DNA of 11,525 bases, taken from NCBI GenBank assembly GCA_023261405.1, contig JAHFOZ010000129.1, positions 1 through 11,525 of the forward strand, written 5' to 3'. A program made the translations under genes and the position numbers. This document shows, one piece after another, positions 6,211-11,525 of the stretch. Each line of letters begins with the position of its first letter. Positions within the stretch are counted from its first letter, which is position 1. Source of the stretch: Planctomycetota bacterium (GTDB lineage Bacteria > Planctomycetota > MHYJ01 > JACPRB01). The notes under the pieces were generated by a model. That model was given only the letters and a program-made list of their open reading frames with translations. It made no database searches and was not told where the DNA came from.

Positions 6211-6888
6211 ATGGACGACCCCGCTATCGATGACAAGATGCGCCGCGAGTGGAACGAGCGGGCGCAGAAGGGCTACATGCAGTACACCGGCGGGGTCCGG
6301 ACCGGCATGGAGGACGACTACGTCCAGGCGGGCCGACGCGACGCCGACACGATCCTGAAGTACCTCGGCGGCGAGGACACGAAGGCCTGGAAGGCGCTGG
6401 ATGTCGGCTGCGGCGCGGGGCGCATCCTCCAGCACCTCGCCCCGCGCTTCGGAGAGGTCCACGGAGTGGACGTTTCCGACGAGATGATCAAGCTGGCCGG
6501 GGAGCGCGTCCAGGGCCAGACCAACGTGAAGCTCCACCGGGTCGAGGGAAGCGATCTCAAGGCCTTCGCCGACCGAAGCTTCAATTTCGCGTGGTCCTAC
6601 TCCGTCTTCTATCATGTCCCGCGGACCGTCTACTACTCGTACCTCCAGGAACTTTCCCGGGTGCTGCTTCCCGGGGCCCGCCTGATCTACCAGATGGCCC
6701 AGCTCTACTCGCTGCGCCGCTGGCTGCAGGCCGTCTTCCGCGTGGAGCCCGACGCGCAGGACACGAACCGCCGCCGCTTCTTCACGAAGGGCCATTTCCG
6801 TGAGCTGGCCGACCGGTACGGTTTCGAGATCCTCTCGATGGAGCCGGGCAACAGCCACGATCTCTGGTGCCAGTGGCGGAAGAAATAG
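6211..6888 (+). CDS. Class I SAM-dependent methyltransferase (Methyltransf_11 type)
   Basis: A 225-aa protein with the Rossmann-like SAM fold. Motif I is ALDVGCGAGR (residues 62-71) with Asp64 and glycines 66, 68 and 70, the SAM-binding loop. The acidic post-I residue is Asp87 in GVDVSDEM, which would bind the ribose hydroxyls. Strand 4 is FNFAWSYSVFYHV (124-136), and the LLPGARLIY segment (152-160) is the conserved strand after motif III. The C-terminal part (FTKGHFRELADRYGFEI) is the usual helix and strand pair of this family. The ATG at 6211 is preceded by AAGGAGG with a 10-nt gap; a TTG at 6190 is in frame but precedes the Shine-Dalgarno site and is not favoured. No signal peptide, so cytoplasmic. 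The substrate cannot be told: this superfamily covers small molecules, lipids, RNA and protein. The next gene starts 76 bases later on the same strand, and neither neighbour suggests a pathway. Confidence 0.92.
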   Translation: MDDPAIDDKMRREWNERAQKGYMQYTGGVRTGMEDDYVQAGRRDADTILKYLGGEDTKAWKALDVGCGAGRILQHLAPRFGEVHGVDVSDEMIKLAGERVQGQTNVKLHRVEGSDLKAFADRSFNFAWSYSVFYHVPRTVYYSYLQELSRVLLPGARLIYQMAQLYSLRRWLQAVFRVEPDAQDTNRRRFFTKGHFRELADRYGFEILSMEPGNSHDLWCQWRKK

Positions 6889-6964
6889 CGGACCTCGAAA
6901 CCTGAATCCGGCGGCGCCTCCTCCCGGTATCCCCTGCATCGGAAGTCCATTCACGGAGGATCCC

Positions 6965-7864
6965 ATGCGGCATCTCCTTGCGCTGGCCCTGGTCCTCGCG
7001 GCCCCTTCGACTCCGCTCAGGGCCAGCGCCCCGCAGGACTCCCCGGCCGCCCTCATCGAGAAGCTCAAGTCCGCCGACAAGGACGAGGCGGAGAACGCGC
7101 GCCGCGACCTCCTGAAAGCGGGCGAGGCCGCCCTGCCGCCGCTTCGCGACGCCCTGGCGAAGGCCGGGGACGGCCCTACGAAGAAGCAGCTCACGGTCAT
7201 GGTCGAGAGGCTCGAGACGCGGAAGGCCGTGGCCGGCGCCGCGGCGAAGTGGGGCGACCGCTGGTGCTCGGTCTTCATGAACTCTCTCAAAGTAGGCTGG
7301 GCGCACCTGAAGACCGAGGAGAAGGACGGGAAGATCCTCCTCACGGACGAGGTGCTCTTCCAGCAGACCAAGGACGCATCGGTCACCGTGAAGACGCACG
7401 TCGTCTGCGAGAAGGACGAATTCCTCACCCCCGCGGAGATCACCCTGCACGTCAGCGCGCCGGACAACACCGTGGACTTCGCGGGGCAGGCGAAGGACGG
7501 GCGGATGGTCGTCAAGGGCGGCGGGCTCACCGTCGCGCACAAGATGCGCCCCGAGTTCATGGTGGACTTCGCCGTCCTGAGGCTGGTGACCGTCCTGCCC
7601 CGCACCGAGGACTACTCCTTCGACCTCCTCGAGCTGGTCAAGCCGCAGCAGCCCAAGCCGGCCACGCTGAAGTTCGACAGGGAGGAGTCGATCGAGTTCG
7701 GCGGGCGGAGCGTGAAGACGCGGCGCTTCCTCCTCTCCGACGGCGAGCAGGAACGCCTGTATTGGGTCGACGCGGAGGGCCGGCTCCTCCGCATGCAGGC
7801 CGGCGCGGTGGATGTCTTCCTCTCGGACGAGAAAAGCGCGCGCGATATAGACACCAAAGATTGA
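6965..7864 (+). CDS. Secreted protein with N-terminal HEAT-like helices, function unknown
   Basis: A 299-aa protein. Residues 1-21 are a signal peptide (MRHLLALALVLAAPSTPLRA, cleavage probably near Ala20/Ser21-Ala22), so it is exported; no lipobox is seen. GGAGG at 6955-6959, 5 bases before the ATG, sets the start. The frame is open 55 codons upstream, but that overlaps the methyltransferase and is not coding. Residues about 26-85 form amphipathic helices with the pattern DEAENARRDLLKAGEAALPP, resembling a HEAT/Armadillo unit as often found at the N-terminus of planctomycete secreted proteins. From Trp96 on, alternating hydrophobic strands (KVGWAHLKTEE, ILLTDEVLFQQ, SVTVKTHVVCE, EITLHVSAP, RLYWVDAEGRLLRMQAG) suggest a beta-rich fold like those of LolA-like or DUF3108-like proteins, but I cannot assign a family. 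High GC and codon usage match its neighbours, so it is a resident gene. A hairpin with a short T-run follows it. Confidence 0.85.
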   Translation: MRHLLALALVLAAPSTPLRASAPQDSPAALIEKLKSADKDEAENARRDLLKAGEAALPPLRDALAKAGDGPTKKQLTVMVERLETRKAVAGAAAKWGDRWCSVFMNSLKVGWAHLKTEEKDGKILLTDEVLFQQTKDASVTVKTHVVCEKDEFLTPAEITLHVSAPDNTVDFAGQAKDGRMVVKGGGLTVAHKMRPEFMVDFAVLRLVTVLPRTEDYSFDLLELVKPQQPKPATLKFDREESIEFGGRSVKTRRFLLSDGEQERLYWVDAEGRLLRMQAGAVDVFLSDEKSARDIDTKD

Positions 7865-7867
7865 ATC

Positions 7868-8030
7868 CGGGATTGCACCATTGACGAATGCGTCATTGTC
7901 GATTGAAAGGTTCCCCGCCCCCCGGGGGACAGATCCCCTTCCAGTGCCGATGATCGCGTCATGAAGGCGCCGGCCCCGGCGCTTTCGCAGGGAGATCGTC
8001 AATGATTCAATCGTAAATGGTTCAATTCCC
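7868..8030. repeat. Inverted pair of 15-16-bp repeat clusters around a GC-rich hairpin
   Basis: The left cluster has units at 7868-7883, 7884-7898 and a partial one at 7899-7910. The right cluster reads on the minus strand as 8030-8015, 8014-8000 and partial 7999-7991. Aligned arms 7871-7903 and 7995-8027 match at 26 of 33 positions, with a 91-base spacer. The units are the same as at 5005-5066 (for example ACGATTGAATCATTG here and GACGATTGACCCATCG there). The element fills almost all of the gap between the secreted protein gene and the FHA activator gene. The spacer holds the terminator-like hairpin 7964-7985. Confidence 0.75.
7964..7985 (+). terminator. Terminator-like GC hairpin with short T-run
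   Basis: AAGGCGCCGG pairs with CCGGCGCTTT (10-base arms, one G-U pair; the 2-base loop would open to 4 in practice). Only three T residues follow, and they are part of the stem, so termination efficiency is uncertain. It lies 100 bases after the stop of the secreted protein gene, before the promoter-like box of the FHA activator gene, where a terminator would be expected. Confidence 0.4.
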
Positions 8031-8049
8031 TCCCGGGTTCGCCTATCAT
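8021..8049 (+). promoter_or_regulatory. Candidate promoter giving a leaderless FHA-activator transcript
   Basis: TTCAAT (8021-8026) and TATCAT (8044-8049, one mismatch to TATAAT) are separated by 17 bases. Seven bases separate the -10 box from the GTG at 8057, and no Shine-Dalgarno site is present. Transcription would therefore begin at or next to the start codon. The -35 hexamer lies inside a repeat unit of the right-hand cluster. Confidence 0.45.
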
Positions 8050-8056
8050 CGAACCC

Positions 8057-9859
8057 GTGCCGCGCCTCAAGATCGTCTCCGGCCGCGAGTCCGGCCGCAT
8101 CGTGGACCTGGCGGGCGGGGTCGTGGCAGGACGCGACGCGGGCAACGACCTCGCGCTGGCCGACGAGACCTGCTCCCGCCACCATGCCCGCTTCCTCGTG
8201 GTGGACGGGCGGGCCGTCGTCATCGACCTGGGCTCGAACAACGGCACGTTCGTCAACGGCGAGAAGGTCCGCGACCGGCTCCTCCAGGAGGGCGACAAGG
8301 TCCTCATCGGCCACACGCTCATGGCCTACGAGTCGGGCGGGGCCGCGGGAGGGCCGCCCACGGTCCGGATGGGGGACTTCGAGGGGGCCGTGCAGGCCAG
8401 CGTCGCCGCCGACGCGCCCGCCCCGGACCCGGAGGCCCACCTCCGCCGCCTCTTCCGCCTGGCCGTCCTGCTTGGCTCGACGCTGGAGATGAAGCCGCTG
8501 CTCGAGGGCATCGCGGCCGAGTCGCTCGATGCGCTGGACGCCGATACCGCGGTGGTTATCCCGGAGGATGGCACCGAGCCTGCGGTGCGCCGGCGGGCCG
8601 GGAAGGCCGGAAGCGTGCAGCTTTCGCGGACGGTCCTGGACCGCGCGCGGCGCCGGCGCGAGGCGCTCCTCGTGGCCTGCGTGCCCCGGGACGAGGCGCT
8701 CCGGGACCGCGAGAGCGTGGTGGGGGAGGGGATCCATTCGGTCCTCTGCGTCCCCCTGCTGAGGCGGGGCGAGCTGCTGGGGATCCTCTACGCGGATTCC
8801 CGCCGGAAGGAGCGCACCTTCGCGGCTCCCGACCTCGACCTTCTCCGCGCCGTGGCCCAGCTGGCGGGACCGGCGCTGGACAACGCGGAGCGGCACGCGC
8901 GCCTGGCGGCGCCCGACCCGGATTCCGGGGAGGGCTTCCGCGGCGTGGCCGCCGATCCGAGGATGCGCGAGGTGATCGCGCTGGCCGAGCGCGTCGCCCC
9001 GGCGGACTCGACGGTGCTTCTCCTGGGAGAGAGCGGCACGGGCAAGGAAGTCCTGGCGCGCCTCATCCACACGGTGAGCGGCCGCCGGGAAGGTCCGTTC
9101 GTAGCGCTCAACTGCGCGGCGCTCGTGGAGACGCTGCTCGAGAGCGAGCTCTTCGGCTACGAGAAGGGGGCCTTCACGGGGGCGCAGCGCGCGCGGCCGG
9201 GCAAGTTCGAGTCCGCCCAGGGCGGCACGCTCTTCCTGGACGAGATCGGGGAACTCTCGCCGGGGTTCCAGTCCAAGCTGCTCCGCGTGCTGCAGGAGCG
9301 CACGTTCTACCGCGTGGGCGGCACGGTGCCGATCCGAGTGGACGTGCGGATCGTCGCGGCGACGAACCAGGACCTGCAGAAGGCCATCAAGGAAGGCCGC
9401 TTCCGCGAGGACCTCTACTACCGGATCGGCGTCGTGACGATCGCGATCCCTCCCCTCCGCGACCGGAAGGACGACATCCCGCTGCTCGCCCACCACTTCC
9501 TCGAGCGGGTCCGGAAGCGGACGAAGAAGATCATCCGCGGGATCGCCGCGCCGGCCCTCGAGGCCCTGGGCCGATATGCGTGGCCGGGCAACGTGCGCGA
9601 ACTGGAGAACGTCATCGAGCGGGCGGCGATCCTCTCGGACGGCACGATCCTCGAGGAGAAGGCGCTCCCGCTCGAGATCCGCCACCCCGCCTCCGCGCCT
9701 CCGCCGGAGGGCTTCCCCGTCAACCTGGAGGAGGCGGAGAAAATGTGCGTGCGCCGGGCCCTCGAGATCACGGGGGGGAAGAAGGGCGAGGCGGCCAAGC
9801 TCCTGGGGGTCTCGTGGCCGACCCTGAACAAGAAACTCAGGGATTATGGCCTCGAGTGA
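8057..9859 (+). CDS. FHA-GAF sigma54-dependent transcriptional activator (AAA+, Fis-type HTH)
   Basis: A 600-aa bacterial enhancer-binding protein. The FHA domain (about 1-92) keeps the phospho-threonine residues: GR at 25-26, SRHH at 40-43 and NNGT at 61-64. A GAF domain follows (about 128-282; CVPLLRRGELLGILYADS at 231-248). The AAA+ domain (about 295-520) has Walker A GESGTGK 324-330, an intact GAFTGA loop 371-376 that contacts sigma54, Walker B TLFLDEIG with Asp395-Glu396, sensor I VAATNQD and arginine-finger region FREDLYYRI. A Fis-type helix-turn-helix ends the protein (about 558-600; GEAAKLLGVSWPTLNKKL). All catalytic features are intact, so it should drive ATP-dependent open-complex formation at sigma54 promoters, gated by phosphopeptide binding and perhaps a GAF ligand. 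The start is GTG at 8057, just before the FHA strand. It has no receiver domain and no partner histidine kinase here; a Ser/Thr kinase gene follows 144 bases later. Target promoters are unknown. Confidence 0.96.
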   Translation: MPRLKIVSGRESGRIVDLAGGVVAGRDAGNDLALADETCSRHHARFLVVDGRAVVIDLGSNNGTFVNGEKVRDRLLQEGDKVLIGHTLMAYESGGAAGGPPTVRMGDFEGAVQASVAADAPAPDPEAHLRRLFRLAVLLGSTLEMKPLLEGIAAESLDALDADTAVVIPEDGTEPAVRRRAGKAGSVQLSRTVLDRARRRREALLVACVPRDEALRDRESVVGEGIHSVLCVPLLRRGELLGILYADSRRKERTFAAPDLDLLRAVAQLAGPALDNAERHARLAAPDPDSGEGFRGVAADPRMREVIALAERVAPADSTVLLLGESGTGKEVLARLIHTVSGRREGPFVALNCAALVETLLESELFGYEKGAFTGAQRARPGKFESAQGGTLFLDEIGELSPGFQSKLLRVLQERTFYRVGGTVPIRVDVRIVAATNQDLQKAIKEGRFREDLYYRIGVVTIAIPPLRDRKDDIPLLAHHFLERVRKRTKKIIRGIAAPALEALGRYAWPGNVRELENVIERAAILSDGTILEEKALPLEIRHPASAPPPEGFPVNLEEAEKMCVRRALEITGGKKGEAAKLLGVSWPTLNKKLRDYGLE

Positions 9860-9902
9860 AAGCAGCTTGCAGGTGAGGTTAAAGAAGCTTTCAGGCGGGG
9901 AT
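9859..9902. repeat. Two tandem 22-bp imperfect repeats after the FHA activator gene
   Basis: Units 9859-9880 and 9881-9902 each start AAAG and contain AGCTT and CAGG, agreeing at 17 of 22 positions. They begin at the stop codon of the activator gene, in the leader region of the kinase gene. They could be binding sites for the activator's own helix-turn-helix or a chance duplication; I see no sigma54 -24/-12 element next to them. Confidence 0.4.
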
Positions 9903-9956
9903 GGCCGCGTGCGACGCCGTCTTTCAATAGATTGGATATCAGCAGGTTGCGCGCGT

Positions 9957-9979
9957 ATGGCCGGGCGCCGCGTGGCCAT
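9957..9979. other. Short inverted repeat upstream of the kinase gene
   Basis: ATGGCC (9957-9962) faces GGCCAT (9974-9979), extendable by one G-U pair, around a GC-rich loop. It lies 25 bases before the kinase start, in the 144-bp gap after the activator gene. It could fold in the leader RNA or be a small operator; at this length it may be chance. No clear promoter is visible in the gap. Confidence 0.25.
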
Positions 9980-10003
9980 GGAATTGCTCATGTCAGGATG
10001 CCC

Positions 10004-11525
10004 ATGAAGCTTGCCTGCAGTCAATGTCGGAAGGATTTTGATTTCCCGGGTGAAGTGGCCCCGGCCGGGATGGTCCTCTGCCCCGACTGCGGCCAGGGTC
10101 GCGTCGCGGGACAGGCCGCCACCGTGCCCTATTCCGCCGCCTCCGATCCCGCCCTCAGTCCCCCGGACGGCGAGCGGCGTCCCGAGCGTCTTGGGGACGA
10201 GGAGATCCTCAGTCCCGGCACCCTCCTGGGGCAGTACCGTCTCGAGGGATTGCTCGGACGCGGCGGCATGGGCACCGTCTACAAGGCGCGCCACACGATG
10301 CTCGACCGCACGGTCGCGCTCAAGGTCCTCCCGCCGAAGTTCGCCGCCGACCCGGAGTTCATCAACCGCTTCAAGCGCGAGGCGCTGGCGCTGGCCAACC
10401 TGAGCCACCCGCACATCGTGGCGATCCACGACATGGGGGTGCAGGGCTCCATCTACTTCTTCGTGATGGAGTACGTGGACGGCGTGAACCTGCGCGACCT
10501 CCTGTCGCACAAGAAGCTGCCCGCCGACCAGGCGCTCAAGATCGTCCCGCAGCTCTGCGAGGCCCTCGAGTACGCACACTCGAAGGGCATCATCCACCGC
10601 GACATCAAGCCCGCCAACATCCTGATCGACCGCGCCGGCGTCGCCAAGGTGGCGGACTTCGGCCTGGCCAAGATCGTCAAGGGCGAGGGCGTCTCCGTGC
10701 CGCTGACCCAGACGAACGTAGTGATGGGCACCGTGGAGTACATGGCGCCCGAGCAGCGCGACAGCCTGAAGGCCGTTGACCACCGCGCGGACATCTACTC
10801 GATGGGCGTGGTCCTCTACGAGCTCCTCACGGGCGAGCTGCCCGTGGGGAAGTTCGACCTGCCCTCCAAGTGCGTCCAGGTCCACGTGCGGATCGACGAC
10901 GTCGTCCTCAAGGCGCTCGAGAGGGACCCCGAGCAGCGCTACCAGCGCGCGAGCCAGATGGGCACCGACGTGGGCGACGTGATCACGGGCGTCGTGCCCC
11001 CGAAGCCCGGGCCCGTCCCGCTGAACCTGCAGACCGTGAAGGACGTGGCGCGCGGGCTCGACCCGAAGCAGGTGGAGAGGGTCGGCGTCTACGCGATCGT
11101 GAACGCCGCGCTCCTCCTCGTCTCGATCTTCACCGGATTGATCTTCCTGTGGGTCTGCGTGGCGGTCTTCTGGGGGATGGCGATCGCGCTCGACTTCTGG
11201 AAGGCCCACCTCCGCGCGAAGTCGGGCGTCCCGGCAGCGTCTCCGACCGGCGAGGTCGCGGCATCTCCGCCTCCCAAGCCCAGTACAAGCATCATCGCGG
11301 TGCTCGCGCTCCTCGCGTCGCTCGGGTGCATGCTGGCCGTGTGCGGCGCGTCGGTGGCGGTCCTCGTGGAGCGCGGGTTGGACGAGACGCGGGTTCGCAA
11401 CTTCGACGTCGACCTTTCACGGGGCACGGCCTTCGTGCTGTCCTCGATCGCCATCGTGCTGGGGACGGCGGCCCTGGGGCTCTTTCTGGCCGCGGGGCGG
11501 CATCTGCGGGAGTCGAAGGGGCGGC
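10004..11525 (+). CDS. Membrane-anchored Hanks-type Ser/Thr protein kinase with N-terminal zinc ribbon (cut by window edge)
   Basis: The frame is open to the right edge (507 codons seen). Residues 1-32 form a zinc ribbon with CxxC pairs Cys5/Cys8 and Cys26/Cys29. After a Pro-rich linker, the kinase domain spans about 78-330: glycine loop GRGGMG 85-90, ATP Lys107, helix C Glu126, catalytic HRDIKPAN with Asp200 and Asn205, DFG 218-220, a Thr-rich activation segment TQTNVVMGT, and APE 248-250. All catalytic residues are intact, and it has the RD signature of kinases activated by activation-loop phosphorylation. Membrane segments follow: two helices at about 360-398, similar to the 2TM domain found on some bacterial kinases, then about 427-455 and about 475-498. 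The sensor part, if any, lies beyond the edge. Start chosen at 10004 (AGG 6 bases upstream); ATG 9998 in the same frame adds only two residues. Its likely phospho-threonine reader is the FHA activator encoded just upstream, by adjacency only. Confidence 0.95.
   Translation, partial: MKLACSQCRKDFDFPGEVAPAGMVLCPDCGQGRVAGQAATVPYSAASDPALSPPDGERRPERLGDEEILSPGTLLGQYRLEGLLGRGGMGTVYKARHTMLDRTVALKVLPPKFAADPEFINRFKREALALANLSHPHIVAIHDMGVQGSIYFFVMEYVDGVNLRDLLSHKKLPADQALKIVPQLCEALEYAHSKGIIHRDIKPANILIDRAGVAKVADFGLAKIVKGEGVSVPLTQTNVVMGTVEYMAPEQRDSLKAVDHRADIYSMGVVLYELLTGELPVGKFDLPSKCVQVHVRIDDVVLKALERDPEQRYQRASQMGTDVGDVITGVVPPKPGPVPLNLQTVKDVARGLDPKQVERVGVYAIVNAALLLVSIFTGLIFLWVCVAVFWGMAIALDFWKAHLRAKSGVPAASPTGEVAASPPPKPSTSIIAVLALLASLGCMLAVCGASVAVLVERGLDETRVRNFDVDLSRGTAFVLSSIAIVLGTAALGLFLAAGRHLRESKGR

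Noticed and set aside
7868..8030. Transposon or miniature inverted-repeat element
   Set aside because: The inverted clusters are internally tandem, imperfect (26 of 33), have no visible target-site duplication, and the same unit appears as a direct tandem elsewhere; a repeat family fits better than a MITE.
8569..8583. TGGCAC-N5-CTGC, resembling a sigma54 -24/-12 promoter
   Set aside because: It lies inside the coding region of the FHA activator, has a mismatch in the -12 part and has no gene start downstream at a sensible distance. I found no better sigma54 element in the gaps.
6782..11209. A 4.4-kb open frame on the minus strand opposite the methyltransferase C-terminus, secreted protein, FHA activator and kinase genes
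   Set aside because: Its translation is Arg/Glu/Val/His-rich low-complexity text with no domain, and it runs unbroken through several real genes and the gaps between them. It is the antisense shadow of GC-rich third positions.

Overview
The window is high-GC bacterial chromosome. It carries eight protein-coding genes, two of them cut by the window edges, and no RNA genes, CRISPR arrays or transposons that I can see. The mix suggests Planctomycetota: a membrane-anchored Hanks-type Ser/Thr kinase with an N-terminal zinc ribbon, an FHA-GAF-sigma54 activator, a secreted terpene-cyclase-fold (prenyltransferase/squalene-oxidase repeat) protein, and lineage-restricted secreted proteins. Myxococcota or Acidobacteriota remain possible, because the assignment rests on gene style and not on a phylogenetic marker.

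Left half (1-4963), all on the minus strand. Read in the direction of transcription, it holds ABC exporter half A (4963-3215) and, overlapping it by ATGA, ABC exporter half B (3218-1428). A TATAAT box and strong Shine-Dalgarno site then precede a secreted alpha/alpha-toroid protein (about 1381-290) whose signal peptide is encoded upstream of its first ATG. A 25-bp-arm hairpin (256-192) follows, then the start of a HAD hydrolase (170 to beyond 1). The ABC pair looks like a heterodimeric exporter with one consensus and one degenerate ATP site.

Right half (5175-11525), all on the plus strand. It holds a low-GC lipoprotein with a LysM-like C-terminus, a class I SAM methyltransferase, a secreted protein of unknown function, an FHA-GAF-AAA+-Fis sigma54 activator, and a zinc-ribbon/kinase/transmembrane protein that runs off the right edge. 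The last two could form a phospho-threonine signalling module, with the kinase as writer and the FHA domain as reader leading to sigma54 transcription. That link is inferred from adjacency and domain logic.

Between genes, one 15-16-bp repeat unit (roughly GACGATTGACCCATTG) occurs in tandem at 5005-5066 and as two facing clusters at 7868-7910 and 7991-8030. The latter pair forms a large imperfect inverted repeat. These clusters sit upstream of two genes (ABC-A and the FHA activator) that have a -10-like box only 7-9 bases before the start codon and no Shine-Dalgarno site, suggesting leaderless transcripts. I found no clear case for a wholly new system. The most unusual items are the repeat family, the probable non-ATG start of the toroid protein, the orphan lipoprotein and the kinase/FHA pair.
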